A DNA stretch of 10,654 nt from an uncultured Oxalobacteraceae bacterium (GCA_946478765.1 CAMLDH010000103.1:1-10654), one strand, 5' to 3'; positions 1 through 7,725 are shown, numbered from the stretch's first letter. Notes: generated from the sequence alone by a model not told the origin. Made by a program: numbers and translations.

Positions 1-117
1 GACGAACACATCGTCGCCAGACACCTCGAACTCCGCTGGTGCGAGAACCCGGACGAGGCGAAGATCTTCTCCCGCTACTTGCGGGTGCTCGCCGCCGACG
101 CGATGCGTCTCCACGGG
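1..117 (+). other. Anomalous segment fused in frame to the CheA P5 domain
   Basis: In frame 1 this segment encodes about 39 residues (for example [17 protein letters not shown]) that resemble neither the CheA ATPase domain nor any other Che module I recognise. Nearly every codon ends in G or C, a stronger bias than in the che genes that follow. The other two forward frames give no CheA-like sequence either, so a simple frameshift does not explain it. The join to CheA sequence falls around 117-128. It may be a chimeric assembly edge or a real rearrangement, and I cannot assign a function. Confidence 0.5.
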
Positions 118-540
118 CTGACGCCGACGCTGGCGATCATCGACGGCTTTCTGGTTACGGTGGGAAAGTCGATGTTCGTCATTCCGCTGGACATGATCGA
201 AGAATGCCTGGCGTTCTCTGTCGAGCCAGGGCACGACTATACGAACCTGCGCGGCCAGGTCTTGCCCTTCGTTCGCCTGCGCGAACTGTTCGATGTCGAG
301 GGCGCCGCCGCACGGCGCGAGAACATCGTCGTAGTCAATTACGCCGGAAAAAGATCCGGGCTGGTGGTCGACACGCTGCTTGGCGAATTCCAGACCGTCA
401 TCAAGCCGCTCAACAAGATGTTCGGCCAAGTCCAGGGCATCAGCGGCTCGACCATTCTCGGCAGCGGCGAAGTGGCGCTGATTCTCGATATAGCCGCGCT
501 GTTCAGCAAGATTGAGAGCCGGGATACAGAGACGGCTTGA
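1..540 (+). CDS. cheA: CheA chemotaxis histidine kinase, C-terminal regulatory (CheW-like) domain, 5'-partial
   Basis: The frame is open from base 1 to the TGA at 538-540. From about base 121 it encodes a typical CheA P5 domain. It begins [20 protein letters not shown], followed by the hydrophobic core around [13 protein letters not shown], the [18 protein letters not shown] strand and the final [19 protein letters not shown] stretch. In the family this SH3-like domain binds CheW and couples the kinase to receptor arrays at the inner membrane. Kinase, dimerisation and HPt domains would lie upstream, outside the window. The ~39 residues before TLAII do not look like the end of the CheA ATPase domain: no GxGTxF box is visible where it is expected. 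The 5' part of this reading is therefore doubtful. The gene heads the visible che operon and is followed 91 bp later by MCP1. P5 identity is very likely; the N-terminal continuity is not. Confidence 0.85.
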   Translation, partial: DEHIVARHLELRWCENPDEAKIFSRYLRVLAADAMRLHGLTPTLAIIDGFLVTVGKSMFVIPLDMIEECLAFSVEPGHDYTNLRGQVLPFVRLRELFDVEGAAARRENIVVVNYAGKRSGLVVDTLLGEFQTVIKPLNKMFGQVQGISGSTILGSGEVALILDIAALFSKIESRDTETA

Positions 541-631
541 GCGAGAGCAGGCAAACGGAGTAACGAACTACAAAAAAACAGGGCGTTCATTTGGGATCGC
601 CTGCCACCTGCACATAACTAAAGGACCAATC

Positions 632-2236
632 ATGTTTGCAAATATGAAAATCGGAACGCGTCTCGGCATCGGGTTCGGCATGTTGGTGCTGTTGATGGCC
701 GCCATCAGCTTCATCGGTATCACGCGGCTTGGCACCGTAAATAATTCGCTTGGCGACATCGTCCAGGACAAATGGCCGAAGGCGCAAATGGCCAATGCGA
801 TCATTGGCGGCACCAACGAGATCGCGATTGCGATGCGTAATATGTTGCTGACTACCGATAAAAGTCAGGAGCAGAAAGAGATTGAGCGAGTCATGGCGGC
901 GCGCAAACTCATCGGCGAGAAGATCGATAGGCTGACCGAAATTGTTACCTCGCCGCGCGGAAAAGATCTGCTGCGAAAAATTCAGGACGAGCGCGGCAAG
1001 TTTATCGCGGGACAGGACAAACTGATCGCACTTGCCGGCGCGGAGAAGGATGAAGAGGCAAAACTGTTCATGGCGAAAGAACTGCGTCCGATACTGCGGG
1101 CATACCAAGACCACATCACAGAGCTGGTGAAATACCAGAGTGAATTGGTGGATGAGTCAGGCAAGGTGGCCGAGCAGGCATTCATCGAGGCGCGCAGGCT
1201 GATGATCATGTTAAGCATCGCTGCCTTGGTGCTGGCGGCCGTCACCGCGTTCTGGGTCACGCACAGTATTACGCGGCCGTTGAAAACCGCAGTGGATGTC
1301 GCCGACCAACTGGCGCAGGGGGACTTGACGGTAAAGATCGAATCGACCACGAAAGACGAAACCGGCCAATTGCTGCAATCGATGCAGAACATGATCGTCA
1401 AGTTGTCGCAGGTGGTGTCGGAAGTCAACAGCAACGCGGAATCGTTGGCCAGCGCGTCGGAAGAGGTAAGCGCCACCGCCCAATCGCTGTCGCAGGCATC
1501 GAGCGAACAAGCCGCCGGCGTGGAAGAAACCAGCGCGGCGATCGAACAGATGACGGCATCGATCGCGCAAAACACCGAGAACGCGAAAGTCACCGACGGC
1601 ATGGCCGGCAAGGCGGCGCAGGAAGCGGCCGAAGGCGGCGACGCGGTGAAGGCGACCATGGCGGCGATGCAGCAGATCGCCAGGAAGATCGTGATCATCG
1701 ACGACATCGCGTACCAGACCAACCTGCTGGCCCTGAATGCGGCGATCGAGGCGGCGCGCGCCGGCGAGCACGGCAAGGGCTTCGCGGTGGTGGCGGCCGA
1801 AGTGCGCAAGCTGGCCGAGCGCAGCCAGATAGCGGCGCAGGAGATCGGCGAAGTGGCGACCAGCAGCGTGGCGCTGGCCGAGCGCGCCGGCCAACTGCTC
1901 GACACGATGGTGCCGAACATCCGCAAGACCTCGGACCTGGTGCAGGAAATCACGGCGGCCTCGCAGGAGCAATCGTCCGGGGTGGGCCAGATCAATGCGG
2001 CGGTGGGGCAGTTGAACCAGACCACGCAGCAGAATGCATCGAGCTCGGAAGAACTGGCGGCGACCGCCGAAGAGATGAGCAGCCAGGCCGAGCAACTGCA
2101 GCAGGCGATGGCCTTCTTCACGCTGGAGGGGGGCAGGAGCGCGCGCGCCGTGCCGATGCAAAAAACGGCGGCAAAGAAAGCAATGCGGGGCAAGCCGCAG
2201 CAATTCAGGACGAGCGGGCAAGCTGGCCTCGGATGA
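632..2236 (+). CDS. Methyl-accepting chemotaxis protein MCP1 (4HB-type sensor, HAMP, MCP signalling domain); C-terminus altered by apparent frameshift
   Basis: A 534-residue inner-membrane chemoreceptor. The ATG at 632 is preferred because AAAGGA lies 6 bases upstream; the frame is open further upstream without a better site. A short basic N-terminus ([12 protein letters not shown]) leads into TM1 at about residues 11-30. A helical periplasmic sensor of about 160 residues follows, with a DKWP motif at 46-49, of four-helix-bundle type; its ligand cannot be predicted. TM2 is at about 190-209 and HAMP at about 210-262. The cytoplasmic coiled coil has its hairpin tip at about 353-398, carrying [19 protein letters not shown] and [17 protein letters not shown], the CheA/CheW-binding region. 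SEE/EQ-rich helices on either side are likely methylation sites. From residue ~272 on, the DNA is identical to MCP2. The tail ends in GQAGLG, but skipping one base in the GGG at 2216-2218 gives a tail ending in EFTRF, so the annotated end is probably a lesion. Confidence 0.93.
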   Translation: MFANMKIGTRLGIGFGMLVLLMAAISFIGITRLGTVNNSLGDIVQDKWPKAQMANAIIGGTNEIAIAMRNMLLTTDKSQEQKEIERVMAARKLIGEKIDRLTEIVTSPRGKDLLRKIQDERGKFIAGQDKLIALAGAEKDEEAKLFMAKELRPILRAYQDHITELVKYQSELVDESGKVAEQAFIEARRLMIMLSIAALVLAAVTAFWVTHSITRPLKTAVDVADQLAQGDLTVKIESTTKDETGQLLQSMQNMIVKLSQVVSEVNSNAESLASASEEVSATAQSLSQASSEQAAGVEETSAAIEQMTASIAQNTENAKVTDGMAGKAAQEAAEGGDAVKATMAAMQQIARKIVIIDDIAYQTNLLALNAAIEAARAGEHGKGFAVVAAEVRKLAERSQIAAQEIGEVATSSVALAERAGQLLDTMVPNIRKTSDLVQEITAASQEQSSGVGQINAAVGQLNQTTQQNASSSEELAATAEEMSSQAEQLQQAMAFFTLEGGRSARAVPMQKTAAKKAMRGKPQQFRTSGQAGLG

Positions 2237-2770
2237 GGCGCTGGACGAAGCGGAGTTCACCCGATTCTAGGGAGTATGAAGATGAATGCACTGATACAGA
2301 CGGGGCGGGAAAAAGCGAACAGGGCGGCGGTGACGGCGGCGGCGGAGCGCACGCAATACCTGACGTTCATGCTGGGCGGCGAAATGTTCGCCATCGGCAT
2401 CCTGGCGATCAAGGAAATCATCGAGTATGGCGGGCTGACCGCGGTGCCGATGATGCCGGCCAGCATACGCGGCGTGATCAACCTGCGCGGCGCGGTGGTG
2501 CCGGTGCTGGACCTGGCGGTGCGTTTCGGGCGGCGGCCGAACGACATCACCAAGCGCACCTGCATCGTGATCGTGGAAGTGGAAACGGACGGCGAGCAGC
2601 AGGTGCTCGGGGTGCTGGTCGATGCGGTCAATGCGGTGCTGGAGATTGCGGCATCGGAGATCGAACCGGCGCCGACCTTCGGCGCAAAGATTCCGACCGA
2701 TTTCATCGAAGGCATGGGCAAGGTCAACGGCAAGTTCGTGATCCTGCTCGATGCCGGCTGCGTGATGTCG
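1404..2770 (+). repeat. Long direct repeat, copy 1 (MCP1 signalling domain plus most of cheW1)
   Basis: Aligning this stretch with 3682-5048 at a constant offset of 2278 bp gives a perfect match over 1445-2749 (1305 bp). It covers the end of MCP1, the MCP-cheW spacer and the first ~158 codons of cheW1. A short diverged patch at 1433-1444 separates another identical 29 bp (1404-1432) on the left. A single G/A difference at 2750 is followed by 20 more identical bases. Beyond both ends the sequences remain homologous but diverge, including at synonymous sites. No insertion sequence or terminal inverted repeat borders the unit. Confidence 0.97.
2217..2270 (+). other. Out-of-frame ancestral C-terminal tail of MCP1 with EFTRF tethering pentapeptide
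   Basis: In the +1 frame relative to MCP1, codons 2217-2267 read [17 protein letters not shown], followed by TAG at 2268-2270. The last five residues fit the x-aromatic-x-x-aromatic pattern of the C-terminal CheR/CheB-tethering peptide (NWETF in E. coli Tsr and Tar). An acidic flexible linker before it is also typical. The alternative stop ends just before the cheW1 ribosome-binding site, giving tight operon spacing. The current MCP1 frame stops 34 bases earlier. One extra G in the GGG at 2216-2218 would account for the change. Confidence 0.75.
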
Positions 2771-2845
2771 ACCGTGGAATTGGATGCGCTGGAGCGGGTG
2801 GATGCAAGCGGCCAGGCAGCGGCGGGCGAAGCCTTAACTGATTGA
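2282..2845 (+). CDS. cheW: CheW1 chemotaxis coupling protein
   Basis: A CheW adaptor of 187 residues if started at ATG 2282, or 189 from ATG 2276. AGGGAG at 2269-2274 is 7 bases before ATG 2282 but only one base before ATG 2276, so the internal Met is the better start. The fold is recognised from [20 protein letters not shown], then [20 protein letters not shown], the [20 protein letters not shown] strand and the terminal [12 protein letters not shown]. CheW is cytoplasmic and bridges receptor tips to the CheA P5 domain in chemosensory arrays. The gene follows MCP1 within the same transcription unit. Its first ~158 codons are identical to cheW2, while its last ~25 codons differ and end AAAGEALTD. 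Confidence 0.95.
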   Translation: MNALIQTGREKANRAAVTAAAERTQYLTFMLGGEMFAIGILAIKEIIEYGGLTAVPMMPASIRGVINLRGAVVPVLDLAVRFGRRPNDITKRTCIVIVEVETDGEQQVLGVLVDAVNAVLEIAASEIEPAPTFGAKIPTDFIEGMGKVNGKFVILLDAGCVMSTVELDALERVDASGQAAAGEALTD

Positions 2846-2856
2846 ACGTTCGTCGT

Positions 2857-2868
2857 GCCACATGTGGC
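2857..2868. other. Perfect 12-bp palindrome between cheW1 and MCP2
   Basis: GCCACATGTGGC is a perfect palindrome 11 bases after the cheW1 stop and 47 bases before the MCP2 start. It has no loop and no T-run, so it does not look like an intrinsic terminator. It could be a protein-binding site or chance. It lies in the 70-bp gap that is not part of the long repeat. Confidence 0.4.
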
Positions 2869-2915
2869 TGTATATGCCAGCGACAATGAACACCCCCAAT
2901 CAACGGAGAACAAAA

Positions 2916-4514
2916 ATGGGCTGGTTGAACAATATGAAAATCGGAACCCGGTTAGGACTGGGATTTGGTAGCGTAATACTCCTATCTATCTTGCTGGGGT
3001 GGATTGCGGTAAGCGGTCTCTCTTCGATGAATTCATCCTGGCGGAATTTCGAATCGGTAACGTTAGCCAGGGAAAATACCATAGCAAGCGGCAACATTGC
3101 TTTAGGGGATGGCATTCACCATTTTAAGAACTACATTCTTCGGGGGGGAGACTACGATAAGAAATTTGCCGCGGATATAGATGCGATTGACAAGGCAGCG
3201 AACGACTATCGTGGCACAGGAAGCCTGACGCAGGAAGAGCAGAACTTGCTCGGCGAAATACTTGCGGGTACCAAAAGCTATCGCGATGCCATGGTGCAGC
3301 TCGTATCGTTAAGAGACAACGACACCTCCATCACCGACATGGACAAGGCAATCAATGGGGCGGACAAGGCGATTTCCACCGCTTTTGGAAAACTACGGGG
3401 ACTGAATGAGAAAGAGACTAAAGCCAAGTCCGTGGAATTTTCTTCCATGCTGGACACGTCCAAACTTTGGATCATGTCGCTCAGCGTGCTCCTTGTATTA
3501 CTGGGTGGTGCGGTTGCTGTGGGCGTCACCCGTAGTCTGCTCACGCAACTGGGTGGCGAACCTGGTTACGCCGCCGCAATCGCCCGTGAGGTGGCGAATG
3601 GACAGTTGACAGCAGACATCACAGTCAAGTCGGGCGACAATGCCAGCCTGCTCTACGCGATGAAGACGATGGTCGCGAAACTGTCGCAGGTGGTGTCGGA
3701 AGTCAACAGCAGTGCCGAAGCCTTGGCCAGCGCGTCGGAAGAGGTAAGCGCCACCGCCCAATCGCTGTCGCAGGCATCGAGCGAACAAGCCGCCGGCGTG
3801 GAAGAAACCAGCGCGGCGATCGAACAGATGACGGCATCGATCGCGCAAAACACCGAGAACGCGAAAGTCACCGACGGCATGGCCGGCAAGGCGGCGCAGG
3901 AAGCGGCCGAAGGCGGCGACGCGGTGAAGGCGACCATGGCGGCGATGCAGCAGATCGCCAGGAAGATCGTGATCATCGACGACATCGCGTACCAGACCAA
4001 CCTGCTGGCCCTGAATGCGGCGATCGAGGCGGCGCGCGCCGGCGAGCACGGCAAGGGCTTCGCGGTGGTGGCGGCCGAAGTGCGCAAGCTGGCCGAGCGC
4101 AGCCAGATAGCGGCGCAGGAGATCGGCGAAGTGGCGACCAGCAGCGTGGCGCTGGCCGAGCGCGCCGGCCAACTGCTCGACACGATGGTGCCGAACATCC
4201 GCAAGACCTCGGACCTGGTGCAGGAAATCACGGCGGCCTCGCAGGAGCAATCGTCCGGGGTGGGCCAGATCAATGCGGCGGTGGGGCAGTTGAACCAGAC
4301 CACGCAGCAGAATGCATCGAGCTCGGAAGAACTGGCGGCGACCGCCGAAGAGATGAGCAGCCAGGCCGAGCAACTGCAGCAGGCGATGGCCTTCTTCACG
4401 CTGGAGGGGGGCAGGAGCGCGCGCGCCGTGCCGATGCAAAAAACGGCGGCAAAGAAAGCAATGCGGGGCAAGCCGCAGCAATTCAGGACGAGCGGGCAAG
4501 CTGGCCTCGGATGA
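2916..4514 (+). CDS. Methyl-accepting chemotaxis protein MCP2 (helical sensor, HAMP, MCP signalling domain); C-terminus altered by apparent frameshift
   Basis: A 532-residue receptor. The ATG at 2916 is chosen because GGAG at 2905-2908 lies 7 bases upstream; an in-frame ATG at 2862 would add 18 atypical residues. It starts [14 protein letters not shown], with TM1 at about 15-33. The periplasmic helical sensor contains [17 protein letters not shown] (about 68-84), a motif known from many betaproteobacterial receptors, and is unlike the MCP1 sensor. TM2 is at about 184-205 and HAMP at about 206-258, with the usual [13 protein letters not shown] start. From residue ~270 to the end it is identical to MCP1: signalling tip at about 351-396, and the same tail ending GQAGLG instead of EFTRF. 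It likely signals through the same CheA/CheW array as MCP1 but to a different stimulus; its ligand is unknown. Confidence 0.93.
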   Translation: MGWLNNMKIGTRLGLGFGSVILLSILLGWIAVSGLSSMNSSWRNFESVTLARENTIASGNIALGDGIHHFKNYILRGGDYDKKFAADIDAIDKAANDYRGTGSLTQEEQNLLGEILAGTKSYRDAMVQLVSLRDNDTSITDMDKAINGADKAISTAFGKLRGLNEKETKAKSVEFSSMLDTSKLWIMSLSVLLVLLGGAVAVGVTRSLLTQLGGEPGYAAAIAREVANGQLTADITVKSGDNASLLYAMKTMVAKLSQVVSEVNSSAEALASASEEVSATAQSLSQASSEQAAGVEETSAAIEQMTASIAQNTENAKVTDGMAGKAAQEAAEGGDAVKATMAAMQQIARKIVIIDDIAYQTNLLALNAAIEAARAGEHGKGFAVVAAEVRKLAERSQIAAQEIGEVATSSVALAERAGQLLDTMVPNIRKTSDLVQEITAASQEQSSGVGQINAAVGQLNQTTQQNASSSEELAATAEEMSSQAEQLQQAMAFFTLEGGRSARAVPMQKTAAKKAMRGKPQQFRTSGQAGLG

Positions 4515-5048
4515 GGCGCTGGACGAAGCGGAGTTCACCCGATTCTAGGGAGTATGAAGATGAATGCACTGATACAGACGGGGCGGGAAAAAGCGAACAG
4601 GGCGGCGGTGACGGCGGCGGCGGAGCGCACGCAATACCTGACGTTCATGCTGGGCGGCGAAATGTTCGCCATCGGCATCCTGGCGATCAAGGAAATCATC
4701 GAGTATGGCGGGCTGACCGCGGTGCCGATGATGCCGGCCAGCATACGCGGCGTGATCAACCTGCGCGGCGCGGTGGTGCCGGTGCTGGACCTGGCGGTGC
4801 GTTTCGGGCGGCGGCCGAACGACATCACCAAGCGCACCTGCATCGTGATCGTGGAAGTGGAAACGGACGGCGAGCAGCAGGTGCTCGGGGTGCTGGTCGA
4901 TGCGGTCAATGCGGTGCTGGAGATTGCGGCATCGGAGATCGAACCGGCGCCGACCTTCGGCGCAAAGATTCCGACCGATTTCATCGAAGGCATGGGCAAG
5001 GTCAACGGCAAGTTCGTGATCCTGCTCAATGCCGGCTGCGTGATGTCG
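3682..5048 (+). repeat. Long direct repeat, copy 2 (MCP2 signalling domain plus most of cheW2)
   Basis: This is the partner of 1404-2770 at offset 2278 bp. The uninterrupted identical core is 3723-5027. The left edge lies just after the HAMP domain, so the two receptors keep separate sensors while sharing output domains. The right edge lies inside cheW2: base 5028 (A) differs from 2750 (G), changing Asp159 of CheW1 to Asn. A crossover between the copies would delete one MCP-cheW unit of 2278 bp and leave a hybrid receptor gene. Confidence 0.97.
4495..4548 (+). other. Out-of-frame ancestral C-terminal tail of MCP2 with EFTRF tethering pentapeptide
   Basis: The second copy of the out-of-frame tail is base-for-base identical to 2217-2270. 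The +1 reading ends DEAEFTRF, then TAG at 4546-4548. The GGG at 4494-4496 is the corresponding lesion site. Because it lies inside the perfectly identical tract, the lesion was probably copied from one receptor gene to the other, or both reflect one shared assembly error. Confidence 0.72.
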
Positions 5049-5147
5049 GCTGCAGAACTGGACGCACTTGCAAAGGTTGAAGCAAGCAATCAGGACGCGG
5101 CTGCCGGCTCTCTTGATGGATCGCCAGCCGAGCCGGCAAAAGCGTGA
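4560..5147 (+). CDS. cheW: CheW2 chemotaxis coupling protein
   Basis: A second CheW adaptor of 195 residues from ATG 4560, or 197 from ATG 4554. The same ribosome-binding-site argument as for cheW1 applies: AGGGAG is too close to the first ATG. Residues up to about 158 are identical to CheW1. The C-terminus then diverges: NAGCVMSAAELDALAKVEA, followed by a longer, Ala/Pro/Ser-rich tail ending SPAEPAKA. Differences in the tail include synonymous ones, so the two genes are older paralogues with a homogenised core. The stop at 5145-5147 is 2 bases before the broken third receptor. Confidence 0.95.
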   Translation: MNALIQTGREKANRAAVTAAAERTQYLTFMLGGEMFAIGILAIKEIIEYGGLTAVPMMPASIRGVINLRGAVVPVLDLAVRFGRRPNDITKRTCIVIVEVETDGEQQVLGVLVDAVNAVLEIAASEIEPAPTFGAKIPTDFIEGMGKVNGKFVILLNAGCVMSAAELDALAKVEASNQDAAAGSLDGSPAEPAKA

Positions 5148-5149
5148 GG

Positions 5150-5308
5150 ATGTTTGTCAATATGAAAATCGGGATGCGCCTTGGTTCGGGCGCTGCGATC
5201 CTTGCAATGCTGCAGTTGCGCCGTGTCGATAGGCTGCGCAAGGACGCGTCAAAAGACAAGTGGCCACAGCTCAAGCCGACAGCCGGCGGGAACAGGGTAT
5301 ACCGATGA
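5150..5308 (+). pseudogene. Remnant of a third MCP gene: N-terminal fragment with internal loss
   Basis: An ORF of 52 codons plus stop begins at ATG 5150 with MFVNMKIGMRLGSG, nearly matching the start of MCP1 ([14 protein letters not shown]). Bases 5150-5172 differ from 632-654 only within one codon. It then keeps only a short hydrophobic piece (AAILAMLQL) instead of a full TM1, and regains similarity at KDKWPQLK, matching the DKWP motif of the MCP1 sensor (residues 46-49). No second membrane segment, HAMP or signalling domain follows. The ORF ends in a TGA overlapping the cheR ATG as ATGA. It appears to be the stump of an MCP removed by deletion. It may still be translated as a leader that couples CheW2 and CheR translation, but no function can be assigned. 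Confidence 0.75.
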
Positions 5309-6114
5309 ACGGCATCACAATTACCGACCAAGAATTTATCCAGTTTCAACGGTTTATCTATGATGCAGCTGGTATCAATCTGTCGTCCGCCAAGAAGGCG
5401 CTGGTCGGCGGGCGCCTGTCGCGACGATTGGAACACTGCAGCGTCAAATCCTATGGCGAGTATTTCAAGCTCTTGAATAGCGGCGATGCGCCTGACGAAG
5501 TGCAGACCGCAGTGGACTTGCTGACCACCAACGAAACCTATTTTTTTCGTGAACAGAAACATTTCGATTTTCTGCGCGAACTGATATTGGCGTCGGAGCG
5601 GCGCGCACAACCATTCCGTGTTTGGAGCGCGGCCAGTTCTTCCGGGGAAGAGGCATACAGCATTGCCATGGTGCTTGCGGATTGCCTGAATGAAGGCGCC
5701 CGCTGGGAAGTGCTTGCCTCCGATATCAGTGCGCGCGTGTTGCAACGGGCATGCGTCGGACATTACCCGATGGAGCGCGCCAAGCATATTCCGCAGTCTT
5801 ACCTGCGGCGCTTCTGCCTCAAGGGTATCCGAAGCCAGCAAGGCACGCTTTTGATCGAGCGCAGCTTGCGCGAGAAAGTTCAATTTACGGCGGTCAATCT
5901 CAACGCGACACTGCCGGACCTCGGCTTGTTCGAGGTGATTTTTCTGCGCAATGTGATGATTTATTTTGATCTCGACACCAAACGGCAAGTGGTGGGCCGC
6001 GTACTGTCCTTGCTCAAGCCCGGCGGCTATCTTTGCATAGGGCACTCGGAGAGCCTGAACGACATTACCGATGCGCTTCATCCGGTTGGGCCATCGATTT
6101 ATCGAAAAGAGTAA
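5305..6114 (+). CDS. cheR: CheR chemoreceptor glutamate methyltransferase
   Basis: The ATG at 5305 gives 269 residues starting MNGITITDQEFIQF, the usual CheR beginning. A GTG at 5260 would add 15 residues lying in the receptor remnant and is less likely. CheR transfers methyl groups from S-adenosylmethionine to receptor glutamates, giving sensory adaptation. The N-terminal helical domain includes LLTTNETYFFRE. The SAM site has RVWSAASSSGEEAYSIAMVL from residue 105, then LASDISARVL, and FLRNVMIYFD from 213, with Leu where E. coli has Cys. The C-terminus has KPGGYLCIGHSESL. In the beta-subdomain, which in E. coli binds the receptor pentapeptide, the glycines of KGIRSQQG are retained. That makes the out-of-frame EFTRF tails of MCP1 and MCP2 notable. 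The start overlaps the remnant stop as ATGA. Confidence 0.96.
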   Translation: MNGITITDQEFIQFQRFIYDAAGINLSSAKKALVGGRLSRRLEHCSVKSYGEYFKLLNSGDAPDEVQTAVDLLTTNETYFFREQKHFDFLRELILASERRAQPFRVWSAASSSGEEAYSIAMVLADCLNEGARWEVLASDISARVLQRACVGHYPMERAKHIPQSYLRRFCLKGIRSQQGTLLIERSLREKVQFTAVNLNATLPDLGLFEVIFLRNVMIYFDLDTKRQVVGRVLSLLKPGGYLCIGHSESLNDITDALHPVGPSIYRKE

Positions 6115-6115
6115 T

Positions 6116-6640
6116 GTGTTGGATACTGTTGGCGACGTAATTGATATTTTCTTGCAACCCGGTGAGTATTTTGTCGGCGATGCGAACTATAGAGTCCGTA
6201 CGCTGCTCGGCTCGTGCGTATCGATCACGCTCTGGCACCCGGCCCGGCGCATCGGCGCGATGTCGCATTTTCTGCTGGCGTGCCGCGACAATAGCCGCTC
6301 ATTCGCCCTGGATGGTCGGTACGGCGAGGAAGCATTGTTGCTGATGTCGGACGAACTGTCGCTGATGGGCATTAAGGTAGCTGAATGCCGGGCGAAAATT
6401 TTTGGCGGTGGCGACATGTTTCCGCATCATGCACGCAAGAATATGGCGACGGTCGGGCAAAAGAATGGGGAAGCGGCGCGCAGCCTGTTGCAAGCGCGTG
6501 GCATCCCGATCGTGTCGGAAAGCCTGTTCGGTGTCGGCCATCGGCAAATTTTCTTCAATATCAACAGCGGTGATGTGTGGGCGCGCCAGATCAAGCCGGT
6601 CGATGTGCCTGCGCCGGAATCAAGGAGCAGGAGAGCATGA
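6116..6640 (+). CDS. cheD: CheD receptor glutamine deamidase
   Basis: The GTG at 6116 gives 174 residues and follows the cheR stop by one base, with AAAAGAG at 6105-6111 as ribosome-binding site. An in-frame ATG at 6071 would begin 44 bases inside cheR and is less likely. CheD converts receptor glutamines to glutamates, making them available for CheR. Visible family features are [14 protein letters not shown], then [15 protein letters not shown] with the catalytic Cys34, GAMSHFLL with His51 seventeen residues later (the usual spacing), and FGGGDMFP. Thr29 is a candidate third active-site residue. The C-terminus has the usual [15 protein letters not shown]. The stop overlaps the cheB start as ATGA, indicating translational coupling. 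Confidence 0.95.
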   Translation: MLDTVGDVIDIFLQPGEYFVGDANYRVRTLLGSCVSITLWHPARRIGAMSHFLLACRDNSRSFALDGRYGEEALLLMSDELSLMGIKVAECRAKIFGGGDMFPHHARKNMATVGQKNGEAARSLLQARGIPIVSESLFGVGHRQIFFNINSGDVWARQIKPVDVPAPESRSRRA

Positions 6641-7725
6641 AACACATCAAGGTCATGATCGTGGACGATTCAGCGGTGGTGCGCCAGATACTGACGGCAT
6701 TGCTCAATGCGCATCCCGGAATGGAAGTCATCTACGCGGTCGCCGACCCGTTGCTCGCGATGGAACGCATGAAAATCCAGTGGCCGGATGTGATCGTGCT
6801 GGATGTCGAAATGCCGCGCATGGACGGCATTACCTTTTTGAAGAAAATCATGCAGGAACGTCCGACGCCGGTCGTCATTTGCTCGACCCTGACCGAGAAG
6901 GGTGCCTGCACGACGATGGAGGCATTGGCATCAGGTGCATTCGCAATCATCACCAAGCCCAAGCTCGGCCTCAAGCAATTCCTCAACGACAGTTCCGAAG
7001 ATTTGGTGATGGCGGTCAAGGCAGCGGCGGGCGCTAACGCCGGGCAACTGGCCGCGCGCAGCAAGCCGGTTCCGGTGGTGCAGCAAAAGTATAACGCCGA
7101 CGTCATTCTGGCGCCGGTTGAGAATAGCCATGCAATGATCCAGACCACGGAGCATGTGGTGGCAATTGGCACATCGACCGGCGGCACACAGGCGCTGGAA
7201 GCCGTACTCACCGCATTGCCGCGCGTATCGCCCGGTATCGTCATCGTGCAGCACATGCCGGAGAAATTCACTGCAGCATTCGCCGCTCGCCTGGACGGCC
7301 TGTGCCGGATCGAGGTCAGAGAGGCACGCCACAATGATCGCGTGATTCCGGGACAGGCGCTGGTCGCGCCCGGCGGCAAGCATATGCTACTGCGGCGCAG
7401 CGGGGCGCAATATCACGTTGAGGTGATTGATGGCCCGCTGGTGAATCGCCATCGGCCATCGGTTGATGTGCTGTTTCGTTCGGTGGCGAAATGCGCCGGC
7501 TCCAATGCCTTGGGTGTCATCATGACCGGCATGGGGGATGACGGCGCTGCCGGCTTGCTGGAAATGCGCAAGAGCGGCGCGCGCACCTTGGCGCAAGACG
7601 AAGCGAGCTGTGTGGTGTACGGCATGCCGAAGGAAGCGGTCAAGCTGGGTGCGGTGGACCGGGTACTGCCGCTTTCAGAAATTCCCACTGAGATTGGGCG
7701 CACGATGCAGGAAAAGGGGGGATGA
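6637..7725 (+). CDS. cheB: CheB receptor methylesterase/deamidase response regulator
   Basis: The ATG at 6637, with AAGGAG at 6622-6627, gives 362 residues. CheB removes receptor methyl esters when phosphorylated by CheA. The receiver domain covers about residues 4-125: acidic pair Asp10-Asp11, phospho-acceptor Asp56 in [13 protein letters not shown], and Lys107 in ITKPK. A linker of about 45 residues follows. The methylesterase domain carries a serine-hydrolase triad: Ser180 in [12 protein letters not shown], His206 in VQHMPEKF and Asp302 in [11 protein letters not shown]. The length is normal and all key residues are present. It is the last che gene here; no cheY or cheZ follows, so CheA would have to phosphorylate a CheY encoded elsewhere. 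No convincing terminator is visible after the stop. Confidence 0.97.
   Translation: MKHIKVMIVDDSAVVRQILTALLNAHPGMEVIYAVADPLLAMERMKIQWPDVIVLDVEMPRMDGITFLKKIMQERPTPVVICSTLTEKGACTTMEALASGAFAIITKPKLGLKQFLNDSSEDLVMAVKAAAGANAGQLAARSKPVPVVQQKYNADVILAPVENSHAMIQTTEHVVAIGTSTGGTQALEAVLTALPRVSPGIVIVQHMPEKFTAAFAARLDGLCRIEVREARHNDRVIPGQALVAPGGKHMLLRRSGAQYHVEVIDGPLVNRHRPSVDVLFRSVAKCAGSNALGVIMTGMGDDGAAGLLEMRKSGARTLAQDEASCVVYGMPKEAVKLGAVDRVLPLSEIPTEIGRTMQEKGG

Noticed and set aside
982..2260. Long minus-strand open frames opposite MCP1 (982-2193 and 1211-2260)
   Set aside because: They are shadows of a GC-rich, Ala/Ser/Glu-rich coding sequence. The proteins are low in complexity and match no family, and both recur opposite MCP2 only because the DNA is repeated.
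2233..2841. Forward frame overlapping cheW1 (and its copy at 4511-5080)
   Set aside because: The product is Gly/Arg/Asp-rich and typical of an off-frame reading of a GC-rich gene; CheW is clear in the other frame.
3498..4538. Long minus-strand open frame opposite MCP2
   Set aside because: It is the same antisense shadow as in the first repeat copy, and the forward frame encodes a clear receptor.
1404..5048. Mobile element as the cause of the repeat
   Set aside because: No transposase, terminal inverted repeats or target-site duplication is seen. The edges fall inside coding sequence with diverged homologous flanks, which suits homologous recombination.
5260..5304. GTG at 5260 as the cheR start
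   Set aside because: The 15 extra residues come from the receptor remnant. ATG 5305 gives the usual CheR N-terminus and an ATGA overlap typical of operon genes.
5026..6081. 351-codon minus-strand open frame opposite cheW2, the MCP remnant and cheR
   Set aside because: It overlaps well-supported forward genes over its full length, has no recognisable domain, and crosses several gene boundaries.
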